Program-made: the position numbers and the translations under genes
NCBI GenBank assembly: GCA_029565685.1
Contig: JAKQNR010000024.1
Span: 62,001 to 126,000, forward strand
Reading direction: 5' to 3'
Length of the DNA: 64,000 nucleotides
From: a bacterium
GTDB taxonomy: Bacteria; Zhuqueibacterota; Zhuqueibacteria; Residuimicrobiales; Residuimicrobiaceae
Shown: piece by piece, positions 1 to 9,312 of the stretch
Position numbering within the stretch: the first letter of the stretch is position 1
How the letters are laid out: each line of letters opens with the position of its first letter
The notes under the pieces: generated by a model
Databases searched by the model: none
Told to the model about the DNA's origin: nothing
The model's input: only the letters and a program-made list of their open reading frames with translations

Positions 1-786
1 TGCGCCATTGCTTTCGTACAACCTGGTAACTGATTCGTCCTGCTGGTTGCAGGTGAATATTTCCATATTGCCGTCGCCGTCGAAATCGTTGATATTCACG
101 CCGCCCACCTTCCAGGGACTGAAATCGTCTGCATATTCGAGTTTCCAATCTGGATTGGACAAATCCGAATTAACGAACGAGCCAATGGTGCAATATAAGC
201 CGTTCGAAAAGGTATAACCCATAAAGATCTCCAGATCAGGATCCGCATCCATATTGGCGATCTTGAGCTGCCTGATATTTGCCGCTCCTGAATTATCTTG
301 AATGGTGAGCATGGTTTGTGTAGGCGTTTTCGGCAGTCCGCCTCCGGACTCAAAAGTCGTGCCATCCGCTTCATAAGCGTAAATTTTAGCCTCCGTGGCA
401 ATCCACACTTCTTTTTTTCCGTCAAAATCCACATCGGCAACGGTCAATCCATGACCCTGTTCTTTTTGTGTCGCTGTATCCGTGTACTTGACTTCCCAAG
501 CCAAGTAAAAATCATTGTCTCCTCTTGCTTCCCAGACCTGAAGTCTATCCCATTTTTGAAAAGCTATATAATGGTCATAGACGATAAATTCGTGTTTGCC
601 ATTGCTGTCAATATCAAGCCCCTCTTCTGCATAAACGCCAATTTCACCCCAACTGCCCTGAAAAACCGATTTGTCTGCGGACCAAGTTTTAACAAAGTGA
701 TTGCCGTTATCCGTCTGGGCCAAACCATTCTGCGCCAACAGAGCGATCGAGACAATCATAAAGAGCTTGTAAAAATGGACTTTCAT
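1..786 (-). CDS. Secreted FG-GAP/VCBS repeat protein, cut by window edge
   Basis: The 262 N-terminal codons are visible; the C-terminus lies beyond base 1. The start ATG follows AAGGAGAAAGAAA, a good ribosome site. Residues 1-24 form a signal peptide ending LLAQNGLAQ. The mature part holds at least four calcium-type FG-GAP loops, for example DVDFDGKKE, NMDADPDLE and DFDGDGNME, as in integrin-like beta-propellers. The next gene upstream (1594-3189) is a paralogue: both begin the mature region with DNGNHF and share loop order, so this is a tandem duplication. From that paralogue a C-terminal type IX sorting domain is expected but cannot be seen. The role is probably surface adhesion or structure; no enzymatic motif is visible. 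Confidence 0.85.
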   Translation of the reverse strand, partial: MKVHFYKLFMIVSIALLAQNGLAQTDNGNHFVKTWSADKSVFQGSWGEIGVYAEEGLDIDSNGKHEFIVYDHYIAFQKWDRLQVWEARGDNDFYLAWEVKYTDTATQKEQGHGLTVADVDFDGKKEVWIATEAKIYAYEADGTTFESGGGLPKTPTQTMLTIQDNSGAANIRQLKIANMDADPDLEIFMGYTFSNGLYCTIGSFVNSDLSNPDWKLEYADDFSPWKVGGVNINDFDGDGNMEIFTCNQQDESVTRLYESNGA

Positions 787-1593
787 TTTCTTTCTCCTTA
801 TAAAAACACAAAAGTGTCCTTGCCCGGTCATAGGTCACGACCTTTTTAAAAGGCTGACTCGTCCTATTTCCTACCGACTGTTTAGCACAAAAATACCATT
901 ATTTCTGCATTAACTGATCGTTTTGTTCAAACTTTATGAACTTTTTGTTCATTAATATAACCAGCCTAAACTATTAAAGCAAGCATTTTTAAATTTTTTT
1001 TCTGTAAAACAGGACAGATCAAGGCCTTGAGAGCCTATGGACCATTTTCTAGCTGAACAACGCCTCGCCTTGCAATCGCAGGATTGCGCAGCTCTTGACG
1101 CCGCCGACTTGATCCATTAATTTTAAAATAAATGTACCCTGCAGCAGGCAAGGACATGGATGCGCCCTTGCCTGCCGCCATTAACCTCTTGAATTCTAAT
1201 TCAGAAGGTTTGCTAATCCTGCCGTTTTTAAGAACTATCGCCGGAATATGGACATCGAATGAAGAGTTTTGGGGGCGATCTTACCCAAGACGGGAATACT
1301 AGGCATTTTTGCCCGAAGCAGGGAAGAAGTATAGGCTGTGAAAAAAACAATATGGGCCAAATGCCTTTTGAGGGAATAGGAGATCTTGTGTTCGAATCTC
1401 AGCGCCGGCCTCCGGCGGCGGGAAGGAACACAGCGGCGCTGTGGGGCAAATAGGCGGCATAGAATTCTTCGCCGCAAAATGAGACAACCGTGTCAAGAGC
1501 TAAAATCGTCGCTGGGTTTACAAGAGGCTTCATCGCTTAATCCCGTTACTGGTTTGACCGTATTTCCTCTGCCGTGAATAAACCCACACCCGC
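787..1593. other. 807-bp intergenic region between tandem paralogues
   Basis: No convincing gene. The part next to the gene starting at 786 (about 880-1010) is AT-rich and is where its promoter should lie, but I could not choose one. A long hairpin sits at 1144-1175. Small ORFs on both strands around 1235-1580 have no recognisable family and overlap each other. Confidence 0.5.
1144..1175 (-). other. Stem-loop downstream of FG-GAP gene
   Basis: Perfect 10-bp arms GCAGGCAAGG (1144-1153) and CCTTGCCTGC (1166-1175) with a 12-nt loop. It lies about 420 bp past the stop of the upstream gene (1594-3189) and 360 bp before the next start. There is no immediate U-tract, so it is not a canonical terminator. 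It could be a weak or factor-dependent terminator, or a 3' end stabiliser. Confidence 0.45.
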
Positions 1594-3189
1594 TCATTTG
1601 AGCAAAAGCATTTTTTTCTGTTCAACCAACCCGTCTGCCGTCAACCGAAACAGATAGACGCCTGCGGCGAGAGTATTCCCGTTAAATCGGGTGCGATGAA
1701 CTCCGGCCGTTTGAAATTCATTCACCAACAGCGCAATTCTTTGTCCCAACATCGAGATCACCTCTAATTGAACGGCAGCCGAATTTGCCAACGTATACGA
1801 GATCTCGGTCGTCGGATTAAAGGGATTGGGGTGATTTTGCTGCAAGACAAATCCGGAGGCCGGGCCGATTTTTCTCTCCACCGAGGTGGCATCCTGGTTT
1901 TCGATAATTTGAAGATTGGCCGTTGGATGACCGTTTCCGGCGATCACTATTTCGCCTTTGCCGTCGCCATCCAAATCGCCGCCTGGATAAACTTGTCCGT
2001 AGAACATATTATGGCCGGTATAAATCTTGTACCCAACCCAGCTGCCGGATTCCTCCACTGGGCCTCCCTGATATTCCAAATCAAGTACCGCTTTGGCGGT
2101 GAAATCATTATAGTAAATATCCGCCTTGCCGTCCTGATCCAAATCACCCAAAAATCCGCTGCGGACAAATCCGCCCATTTGCACATCCGGCATGGTTAAA
2201 AGATATTTCCAAGCCGTTGGTCCAAAATCTTGAAAATTATTGGATGCGGCCTTGGTGATAACAAACACTTTGCCATGAGTGTCGGTTATCATGAATTCCG
2301 AATTTCCATCGCCATCAAAATCATAAAAGACCGGATTCGCGAAGGCATCATCAAAAGTAGGATTCAAGGCCAGATTTTCCGGCAAAGTGGTAAATTTAAT
2401 TTCATAAGAATCCGGGCCGTTGTTTTCATAGAGTCTTGTGGTAGGGGCATCTTGAAAATTGCTGGTAAACATCTCCATGTTGCCATCGCCGTCAAAATCG
2501 CCGATCGTCATCCCCCCCATTCGCCAAGGATCAAAGGGATCGATGAATTCGTCTTTCCAGTCAGGATTCGAGAAATCTTTATTCGGCATGGAAGCGATGG
2601 CACAGTACATGCCCGATCGCCCATAGTAGCCCATAAACAGCTCTACTTCCGGATCGCTGTCCAGATTGGCTACTCGAAGCTGTCGGATTCGAGCTTTGCC
2701 TGCATTATCCAGAACAGGAAAAAATTCGAGAGTCCTTTGCGCGGGTAGACCGCCGCCTGATTCAAAGGTCGCGCCATCCCATTCGTAGATAAAGATGCGA
2801 TCCTCTGCGCAGACGAGCAGTTCCTGATTGCCGTCTTCATCCAGATCAGCTAAAGCAATGCCGTGGCCTTCATCATCTATTTCGCTGATATACTTCTGCT
2901 CCCAGACCTTTTTAAAATCATTGTCGCCGACCGCTTCAAAACAAAGTATGACATCCCACGAAGTGAAGCCGATCACTTTGTCAAAAACAAAAAATTCTTT
3001 TTTTCCATCTTGATCTAGATCGGCTCCTGCAAAGGCGGTGAGGCCTTTCCCTTGAGCTCCCTTATAGACAGAGAGATCCACCGACCAGCTTTTCGTAAAA
3101 TGATTGCCGTTGTCAGCCAGCGCGATGCTGATCCCAACCACTATCACCGCGCATGCAATCATCATGCGGATCATAGAAAACCGTCTCAT
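1594..3189 (-). CDS. Secreted FG-GAP repeat protein with type IX-style C-terminal sorting domain
   Basis: 531 residues. Signal peptide 1-25 (ends SIALA), then repeated FG-GAP/VCBS calcium loops: DLDQDGKKE, DLDEDGNQE, NLDSDPEVE, DFDGDGNME, DFDGDGNSE, DLDQDGKAD and DLDGDGKGE. Spaced about 55-65 residues apart, they suggest a beta-propeller. The last ~85 residues are a Por/type IX secretion sorting domain, with the hallmark NHPNPFNPTTEISYTL, a central MLGQ and a terminal basic KKMLLLK. Known family behaviour is export across the outer membrane and surface attachment or release. It is a paralogue of the truncated gene at 1-786. The ligand is unknown. Confidence 0.9.
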   Translation of the reverse strand: MRRFSMIRMMIACAVIVVGISIALADNGNHFTKSWSVDLSVYKGAQGKGLTAFAGADLDQDGKKEFFVFDKVIGFTSWDVILCFEAVGDNDFKKVWEQKYISEIDDEGHGIALADLDEDGNQELLVCAEDRIFIYEWDGATFESGGGLPAQRTLEFFPVLDNAGKARIRQLRVANLDSDPEVELFMGYYGRSGMYCAIASMPNKDFSNPDWKDEFIDPFDPWRMGGMTIGDFDGDGNMEMFTSNFQDAPTTRLYENNGPDSYEIKFTTLPENLALNPTFDDAFANPVFYDFDGDGNSEFMITDTHGKVFVITKAASNNFQDFGPTAWKYLLTMPDVQMGGFVRSGFLGDLDQDGKADIYYNDFTAKAVLDLEYQGGPVEESGSWVGYKIYTGHNMFYGQVYPGGDLDGDGKGEIVIAGNGHPTANLQIIENQDATSVERKIGPASGFVLQQNHPNPFNPTTEISYTLANSAAVQLEVISMLGQRIALLVNEFQTAGVHRTRFNGNTLAAGVYLFRLTADGLVEQKKMLLLK

Positions 3190-3759
3190 GGCTTTTTGCC
3201 TTTATAAAAAGACGAGGTTCAGTGGTTTTTTAGTTTTTATTCGACAGCCTTGATTGCCCGAGAAGAAACTACAAACTAAGAGAAAACTTGATGTTGCCGG
3301 GGCAAAGAGACGAAGGCATTCGGCCTCTGTCAGGCGCCTGAATCTCAATCCCTTCCCATCTTCAGAGTCCCAAGAAATATCCAGCGACCTTATCGCCTCT
3401 AACCTGCCAGGAAAATAGACAATCGAAACCTGTCCTGCAAGCAAATTTTTTAAAAAATACATAAACAGGCGATATCGCTGCAAGATCGAATTGTGTAGAA
3501 ATTACGCTGCAAAAATACTGAAACGCGGAAGGGGAAAATAGCCGGTGCGTTCTCCTATGAGCTCCGGTAAAAAAATGCAACGGTCATGGAAACGATCGTT
3601 AAGCAATATTTTCAAACCCGTTTTACGTCATCAAGCCTCAGAAGCGAAAAAGGCTTTGTTTTTTATGCGCTTAGACGCGCAGATGCGGCGTTCTGCGATG
3701 CAATAGTGTGTTTTCACACAAACTCGAAGCTTGAGAACGAGGGAGAAACTCATTCGGCT
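3190..3759. other. 570-bp intergenic region, nothing recognisable
   Basis: It lies between the stop of the glycoside hydrolase gene and the start of the FG-GAP gene, both on the minus strand. Short ORFs are present on both strands, but none has a ribosome site plus a family signature. It should contain the promoter of the gene at 3189; I could not assign one with confidence. Confidence 0.5.
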
Positions 3760-6759
3760 TTATCTGTTTTCGAAAAGATCACTCGGCAGGGTGCATCTGA
3801 AATCGACTGAATTCAGCTCGATGTTGACGTTAAAGCCCCAGCTGCCCCCTGACTGCAGGATCAGCAACACTAATTTGTTTCCCCCCTTTTTCAGACTCAC
3901 CGGCAGAATGAACTGGTTATAGTAAAAAGGTCTCTCTCTATAATTGTCAAGGATCAATTCATCATTGAGCCAGACGAACGCGCCGTCATTGGTGCCGACG
4001 AGCAGGTGAGTGGCCATGGCTTTTTCTGTGATGATTTCCGTAACCGCAAAGGCATGACAATCTGCAAAAGGCTCGAGCTGTCGGTCAAGCCATACGATTC
4101 CCCGGTCGTCTGCGATCGCCTTTTTCCACTTCATCGTATGGGGAGAGAATGGGTACCGCCCTTTGCCTTCCGGCCCAAGGTAACCGCGAAACGATTGCGA
4201 GATGAGGAAATCGGAAATGATGGCCGTCGCTTTTTTCATCTCCTCCGGCTTGATCTTTTCGAAATAGATGGTCGAGACTTCGCTGGAACTTCCATCCGCA
4301 AGAAAGGCCTGGGCCTTGAGCCGACAGGTTTTTGAAATTGAAAACGGCATTCGATAGATCGGACTCTTTCGATTGGGCCGGCTGCCGTCCAGCGTATAGC
4401 GAATAACGGCCTCGGGCGTGGCGCATGCCAATCGAACCTGCGTGTCGCGCACAAACCGATAGGAATCCGTTTGGGCGGTGGGCGCTGCGACCTGCATCTC
4501 CTCGCGCGTCCGTAGCCGGCCATCGGCGAAAACGCGAACGGATTGCCCATGCCGATAAGGACCGTACGGCTTGCCATCGCGCGTCACTATAAAACCATAA
4601 CGATTCATGGCAAGATCGTACCGGTGTTCGCGAAACTGAAAATCGCTCAGCTCGGCTCGGCCTAAATCATAGCTGTAGACCGGCCGAATGTCCAGCGTGC
4701 CTTCGCTGTGAAGGGTAAATCCGAACAGGCCGAAGATCACCGCTTCAACGCCCGAACCTGCACAAATGGCCAGAGGCATCGACGACTCATCCTGAAACAG
4801 TTCATCCGCACGGTAATTCTGTGAAATGTAGGGGAAATGCTCTGCAAATTGGGCAAACCGTTTCAGGATCATCCAGGCCTGCTGGCCCATTCCCATTTTG
4901 TACAAATTTCGTACAAGTTGCATCACGGTGCCGATGTAGGCGCCGCCGCCGCCCCAATCGGCATCCACCCGGTCCCAATGAACCTGATCTTGCCTGGATA
5001 TGGAAAAAATACTGAAAGGGCCGAGAAATTCATTGTCGTTCAGATGGGACACGAGCCCAAGGCGCTCTTCGGCGGTCAAAATGTCCGTACCCAGCAGATC
5101 AAAAAGAAGATTCGAGTAAACGGATTTTCGGCCGCCATCTGCATACAGATTGTCGAACCACCTGGTCTGCGCATTCCACAGGTTTTTATGAAAACGTTCC
5201 TCCAGATCACGCGCCGACCGGGCAAAGCGCAAACTGTCCCCGTCCTCATTCTCCTGACATCGCCGGGCCAACCACTTGTAAAACTCGACCGTCAGTCCGT
5301 TGACCACCGGGACGATGTGATCATACCCGTCGGTGCGAATTTCGACCAGGGCTTCGGTGTCTTTGCCGATGTCGATCATGCCGCTGGATTTGGACCGGTA
5401 TTTTGCATCGAGCAGGGCCGCCCACTCCTTCATCCATCCCAACAGGGTTTTGCCGGCGATCTGTTTTTGCAGTATGGCTGCATCGCCGGTATGGCGGATA
5501 TAGGCGTTGATCATGGTCTGCAAGGCAAAGGGCTGCATGATGTAGAAAACGCCCGGGGCGCATCCATCCCAGCCGATGTTGCTGCAATCCAGCTGGCCTT
5601 CGCTGAAGGACAGGGCGATCGTCTCCTCCATGCTCTTCGGACTCTGCATGGCGAGCAGGTCGCTCACAAAGCTCATATCCCAAGGTATGGTATAAATCCA
5701 GGACCCCGCGGACCAGAAGGGATTGACGATGAAATTATCTCTTTCCCACTTGCATTCCGCCATGGTTAAAATACAGCGTCGATAAAATTCATCCAGATTT
5801 TTATATTCCGTTCTCAGTTCGGGAAGTTTTTCCGCCGCCCGGTGCAGGCGCCGACGGGTCGTTTCCCTGGCCGCCTGCAGGCGCGGGCCGAGGAGGATTG
5901 CCTCCGTGGCGCGTAGGTTCTGTTTGCTGGATTGCACCTGGATGACAAAGCGGCCGGTATCCGTGGATCCCGGGGAAATCAGCCACTCCCACCCATCTTT
6001 GGTGATATTGGTCAGATCGCTGCCGAGGGATATTCGGTACAGGGAGTTCTGCAGGATAAAGGGACTGAGCTTTCTGTAGAATTGGTCCCTTCCCGCCTCT
6101 GTGGAATCATTGAAACGGACGCCTTGCACAGGGATGCAGGTGAGGGATAACGGCGTTTCACTTCGGTTGGTCAGCTTGATCTCCAGATACACCTCATCGT
6201 CGCTTCCGGATACAAGGGTCTCGGTGCTGATGGCAAAGGATACCCAACGCCCATCAATTTGCTTATGAAATGTGCCTTCCCGGCGGTACAAGTTCGGCTG
6301 CCAGTACTCTTCCTGGCTGAGCGGCGCAGTGGGATACCCTGCTCGCAAATTGACGCCCAGAGGATCGTATCCCGACTTTTTATCCGTCCAATCATCCCAA
6401 AGGTCCGGCATGTTGTCCTGAATGAGCGTACTGCTTACGTTGTCCCTGAGATCGATCCTGAATCGATACTGCGGCAAGTCAATGGGCGGAAACTGGATCG
6501 CCTGGATGCCGGTCAGGCTGTTCTGCCGCACATAGGCGCACCCCCTGCCGTTAAAAAGACGAACCTGTTTATCGGAAAATCGCATGGCTTCACGCGGTTT
6601 GCCCAGCATCTCCGGTGTGAGTTTTTCTGCGGGGCAGGAATGAACGAACTGACACAACACCGTCGAACAGACCAGCGAGATAAAAGCGATTTGTGTTTTC
6701 GCAAAGCGAAGGATAGGATGAACCAGCAAAGGAATTTTCGATCGTTTTCGCACCTTCAT
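3760..6759 (-). CDS. Secreted (alpha/alpha)6 glycoside hydrolase (GH63/MGH1-like) with chitobiase-type C-terminal domain
   Basis: 999 residues from the ATG preceded by AGGAGTCCCC; an in-frame ATG 24 nt upstream lacks such a site. Signal peptide about 1-40. The N-terminal 300 residues look like a beta-sandwich. Residues ~300-740 are an alpha-helical toroid with motifs WSAGSWIYTIPWDMSF, CSNIGWDGCAPG and DADWGGGGAYIG, as in MGH1/GH63-type hydrolases. Residues ~790-850 match the chitobiase/beta-hexosaminidase C-terminal fold (IRYTLDGSRPNRKSPIY). The tail looks like a jelly-roll (AFVWLNDELILDN, LLILQSGGSWGFN). Substrate unknown; nearby GH20, GH92 and sialidase-like genes suggest complex glycans. 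A strong promoter is predicted upstream (6875-6903). Confidence 0.7.
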   Translation of the reverse strand: MKVRKRSKIPLLVHPILRFAKTQIAFISLVCSTVLCQFVHSCPAEKLTPEMLGKPREAMRFSDKQVRLFNGRGCAYVRQNSLTGIQAIQFPPIDLPQYRFRIDLRDNVSSTLIQDNMPDLWDDWTDKKSGYDPLGVNLRAGYPTAPLSQEEYWQPNLYRREGTFHKQIDGRWVSFAISTETLVSGSDDEVYLEIKLTNRSETPLSLTCIPVQGVRFNDSTEAGRDQFYRKLSPFILQNSLYRISLGSDLTNITKDGWEWLISPGSTDTGRFVIQVQSSKQNLRATEAILLGPRLQAARETTRRRLHRAAEKLPELRTEYKNLDEFYRRCILTMAECKWERDNFIVNPFWSAGSWIYTIPWDMSFVSDLLAMQSPKSMEETIALSFSEGQLDCSNIGWDGCAPGVFYIMQPFALQTMINAYIRHTGDAAILQKQIAGKTLLGWMKEWAALLDAKYRSKSSGMIDIGKDTEALVEIRTDGYDHIVPVVNGLTVEFYKWLARRCQENEDGDSLRFARSARDLEERFHKNLWNAQTRWFDNLYADGGRKSVYSNLLFDLLGTDILTAEERLGLVSHLNDNEFLGPFSIFSISRQDQVHWDRVDADWGGGGAYIGTVMQLVRNLYKMGMGQQAWMILKRFAQFAEHFPYISQNYRADELFQDESSMPLAICAGSGVEAVIFGLFGFTLHSEGTLDIRPVYSYDLGRAELSDFQFREHRYDLAMNRYGFIVTRDGKPYGPYRHGQSVRVFADGRLRTREEMQVAAPTAQTDSYRFVRDTQVRLACATPEAVIRYTLDGSRPNRKSPIYRMPFSISKTCRLKAQAFLADGSSSEVSTIYFEKIKPEEMKKATAIISDFLISQSFRGYLGPEGKGRYPFSPHTMKWKKAIADDRGIVWLDRQLEPFADCHAFAVTEIITEKAMATHLLVGTNDGAFVWLNDELILDNYRERPFYYNQFILPVSLKKGGNKLVLLILQSGGSWGFNVNIELNSVDFRCTLPSDLFENR

Positions 6760-6874
6760 GGGGACTCCTATTGCGATGTACATTGGAAAATGGGACAGCA
6801 GGGCTGTTGCGGGGGCTGTACATGGTTTCTTTCAAGCGGACGTTCGGGTATTCGATTGCCTGAGGCTTGTTGAT

Positions 6875-6903
6875 ATTTTAACCAATCAAAATGCGATAAT
6901 CAA
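6875..6903 (-). promoter_or_regulatory. Predicted sigma-70-type promoter of the glycoside hydrolase
   Basis: On the minus strand: -35 TTGATT (6898-6903), a 17-bp spacer and -10 TAAAAT (6875-6880), in an AT-rich patch. Transcription would begin about 110 nt before the ATG at 6759. Confidence 0.45.
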
Positions 6904-7010
6904 GAGTAAAGTATTTTCAAAAAAACGAAGCGGAACCTCCTCGGCAGAGCAAAGGGATGACCACGCCTCAATAAGGAAGGGCATAGCCGAACTCTTTGAA
7001 CTGGAGTTGG

Positions 7011-7039
7011 CATTTGCAACGACGTCATCGTTGCAAATG
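7011..7039. other. Perfect 12-bp inverted repeat, 5-nt loop
   Basis: Arms CATTTGCAACGA (7011-7022) and TCGTTGCAAATG (7028-7039) flank CGTCA. It lies 43 bp past the stop of the ASPIC/VCBS gene (7082-8863) and 108 bp upstream of the predicted -35 of the next gene. There is no T-run directly after either arm, so it may be a terminator without a U-tract, an RNA-stabilising hairpin or a protein-binding site. Confidence 0.5.
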
Positions 7040-7081
7040 AAAAGCCGTTTTATATTTTTTCAGGAGATCTACGCACTTTCC

Positions 7082-8863
7082 TTATCTTATTAAAATCGTT
7101 TTACGCACCTGCCGGCGATCGTCCGCTTGTAAAACATAATAATAAATGCCGGTCGTCAGATCAGCGGCGTTCCAGATCACTTGATGGGGTCCTGCCGATA
7201 ATCTTTCATTCATCAGAACATCTATCAATACACCGTGCAGGGAATATACTTTCAGCGAAACACGACTCGGTGAGGGCAGTGCAAATTCGATCGTCGTTGA
7301 TGCGTTGAACGGATTAGGATAGTTCTGGCTTAGGGAGAACGGTTGATACGGCCATGGGTTTTCCGCCAATCCGGTTATTCCTGTTCCCTCCACCATGGTG
7401 TAATAATGGTCCGGCGGCACCCGAGTTAGGACATCTCTTTTACCGAGAGGCCATTCCACGATGACCGAATCAACGGCGACAGCGGCGCCGATGCCAAAAT
7501 GAACCCAAGGCAATTGTTGCACCAATCGTCCATCACCGGCAAAGGTTGTGCGAATTTGCGATGTACCGTTTGCGACAATGCGCAGCCGAGCGCCGATGCC
7601 GTCGCGATTCGATTGGGTGCCTTTGAGCTTGAAGCCGATCCAGTGATTGGCGAGCGCAGAGACGTTTTTATACAAAATATGCCGATCATTCACACCGACG
7701 ATGAACAGGTCCAGCCATCCATCGGCATTGTAATCCGTGACGGCGGAACTATAAGAATCGGTCCCCTGCGTGAGTCCTGCATACTCGGCGACATCTCCAA
7801 ACGCCCAGGTGCCATCCGGTTGATGAATGTTTAACAACAGGGTCGAAGGGTGAGTCGGCTCGGCGATATCGATAAAAATATCTTGATCGCCGTCGTTATC
7901 ATAGTCTCCGACCGAAAGAGCCCGAAAGGCGCCGCTCATATCGATCCGGGATAAATCGGCTCCGACATAGGGCGCCACATCCTCAAACACTCCATGATTG
8001 TTTTCCATCAGTTGATTGGCCTGATTGCGGCTTTCAAGGCCGATGGTGTAAAGGTCCAGGTCGCCGTCATTGTCATAATCAAACCAATAAGAGGTCACGG
8101 TCGGACCGACTGCAAGTCCTGTCTGTTGGGTTGCTTCTGTAAAAGCGCCGCCGTTATTTTTAAACAGGCGTCCCTGGTCATCGCCGGCTGTCCAGAGATC
8201 CGGATCGCCATCTTGGTCAAAGTCAATCCACGTGAGCACAAACATATGTTGATACCCGTCGGCGGGCAATCCGACCGAGCTTCTGACTTCGACAAAGTGG
8301 CCGCCGTCGTTGCGGAACAGATAAAGGCGCGGCGTCAGATGCGGCAGAGCGGTGACGGCGGCGTCCAGATCTCCGTCCAGGTCGTAGTCTCCCCAGGCAC
8401 AAGAGTAAAATTCTCCCGCAAAAGGCAATTGCCCCACTAAATTCGTTTGCTGCGCGACATCGATAAACACTCCGTTCGTATTTCTCAGCAGATGCATTCG
8501 GGGAGCCGCGGAATAATACAGGTCGGTATCGTCGTCATTATCAAAATCGACCCAGATCGAATGCCAGGTTGGATCGGCATCGCTCGAAATTCCAAAAGCG
8601 CTGCTGACATCGGTAAAGGCGCCTTGATCGTTTCTGTAGACGAAACTGAAATTTTTAATGCCCAATCCCGGCAGGCGATATCTTGCGATCAAGACATCCA
8701 AATCTCCATCGTTGTCATAGTCGCCCCAGGCTTGTCCCCAAGCGTTGATGGTGCTGGCGGGCAAGGCGGATTCACTTGTTGCATCCTGAAAAAGCGGAAT
8801 CTCTTGTCCGAAAGTGCGCAAGGCAAAAACAAGAACAAGGCTGTAGAAAAAGGCTCTTTTCAT
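7082..8863 (-). CDS. Secreted VCBS/FG-GAP protein with ASPIC/UnbV domain and type IX sorting domain
   Basis: 593 residues; start ATG after AAGGAGGAAATAAAA. Signal peptide 1-19. Residues ~25-400 carry repeated calcium loops of the kind DYDNDGDLD, DFDNDDDTD, DYDLDGDLD, DFDQDGDPD and DYNADGWLD, forming a seven-blade-type propeller. Residues ~405-485 are the ASPIC/UnbV domain (NRDGIGARLRI, VHFGIG, VDSVIVEWPLG), as in CRTAC1-like proteins. The final ~80 residues are a sorting domain (LSQNYPNPFNASTTIEF and a basic terminal RKTILIR). Likely exported and surface-displayed. Family members often accompany glycan-use genes, but their ligands are mostly unknown. A rho-independent terminator at 8996-9043 insulates it from the upstream hexosaminidase gene. 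Confidence 0.9.
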   Translation of the reverse strand: MKRAFFYSLVLVFALRTFGQEIPLFQDATSESALPASTINAWGQAWGDYDNDGDLDVLIARYRLPGLGIKNFSFVYRNDQGAFTDVSSAFGISSDADPTWHSIWVDFDNDDDTDLYYSAAPRMHLLRNTNGVFIDVAQQTNLVGQLPFAGEFYSCAWGDYDLDGDLDAAVTALPHLTPRLYLFRNDGGHFVEVRSSVGLPADGYQHMFVLTWIDFDQDGDPDLWTAGDDQGRLFKNNGGAFTEATQQTGLAVGPTVTSYWFDYDNDGDLDLYTIGLESRNQANQLMENNHGVFEDVAPYVGADLSRIDMSGAFRALSVGDYDNDGDQDIFIDIAEPTHPSTLLLNIHQPDGTWAFGDVAEYAGLTQGTDSYSSAVTDYNADGWLDLFIVGVNDRHILYKNVSALANHWIGFKLKGTQSNRDGIGARLRIVANGTSQIRTTFAGDGRLVQQLPWVHFGIGAAVAVDSVIVEWPLGKRDVLTRVPPDHYYTMVEGTGITGLAENPWPYQPFSLSQNYPNPFNASTTIEFALPSPSRVSLKVYSLHGVLIDVLMNERLSAGPHQVIWNAADLTTGIYYYVLQADDRRQVRKTILIR

Positions 8864-8995
8864 TTTTATTTCCTCCTTATCAATGGTTCCCTGGTCGCCG
8901 TATTCGAATCAACGCTGCAAAACTTGGGACAGCACGAAAGAGGCGCAGGCAGCCGACCCTGCGCTGCCGAGTACGGCGCTCGCCAAACAAGGAAA

Positions 8996-9043
8996 TAAAA
9001 AAAGGCATAATCGATTTATCCCTTGGATAAATTCATTATGCCT
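8996..9043 (-). terminator. Rho-independent terminator of the GH20 gene
   Basis: A near-perfect hairpin: outer arms AGGCATAAT (9003-9011) and ATTATGCCT (9035-9043), inner arms ATTTATCC and GGATAAAT, 3-nt loop. On the minus strand it is followed immediately by seven T (9002 down to 8996) and a further TTT. It lies 270 bp past the stop of the beta-hexosaminidase gene, so it ends transcripts entering from there. Confidence 0.8.
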
Positions 9044-9242
9044 CCATGGTCCGATGATGGCTTTCTCCGCAACAGCCATGCGATAATTAAGTATAAATAT
9101 AATTCCTGAAAGGTGCAAGCGGCAATTGAAATGCGGGCGAAAAAATTGTCTCCTGGAACAATCAGATGATGGGCGATGCCGCGCGTGCAGCCGCAGGATT
9201 ACAGAAATGGCGCTCTAATCAGGTGCAATCACCGTGCAAGGC

Positions 9243-9257
9243 TGTTCGCGGACACAG
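9243..9257. repeat. Direct repeat copy A flanking the GH20 gene
   Basis: TGTTCGCGGACACAG, identical to 10998-11012; the match continues as xTGG. The core TGTTCGCGGACA is itself an imperfect 12-bp palindrome (one mismatched pair). Copy A is downstream and copy B upstream of the gene. Confidence 0.55.
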
Positions 9258-9312
9258 ATGGAAAAGCGGGTGCCGTTATCAAGAAATGACATTTTCAATT
9301 TATCGCCAAAAA

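Larger units (their letters stand above)
8864..9312. other. 449-bp intergenic region with terminator and repeat copy
   Basis: It contains the terminator at 8996-9043 and one copy of the TGTTCGCGGACACAG repeat (9243-9257). No gene is supported; the short ORFs over 8776-9118 are low-complexity and unsupported. Confidence 0.5.

Noticed and set aside
1380..1440. tRNA T-arm-like sequence (GTTCGAATCTCAG) with an antisense peptide reminiscent of tRNA shadows
   Set aside because: No matching acceptor stem, D-arm or anticodon arm could be built upstream; the T-stem itself has a mismatch.
3202..3483. 93-codon minus-strand ORF before the FG-GAP gene
   Set aside because: No ribosome site, no recognisable motif, and overlapping ORFs on the other strand.
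4837..5769. Long plus-strand ORF of about 310 codons
   Set aside because: It lies antisense inside the glycoside hydrolase gene, which has clear family motifs, signal peptide and ribosome site.
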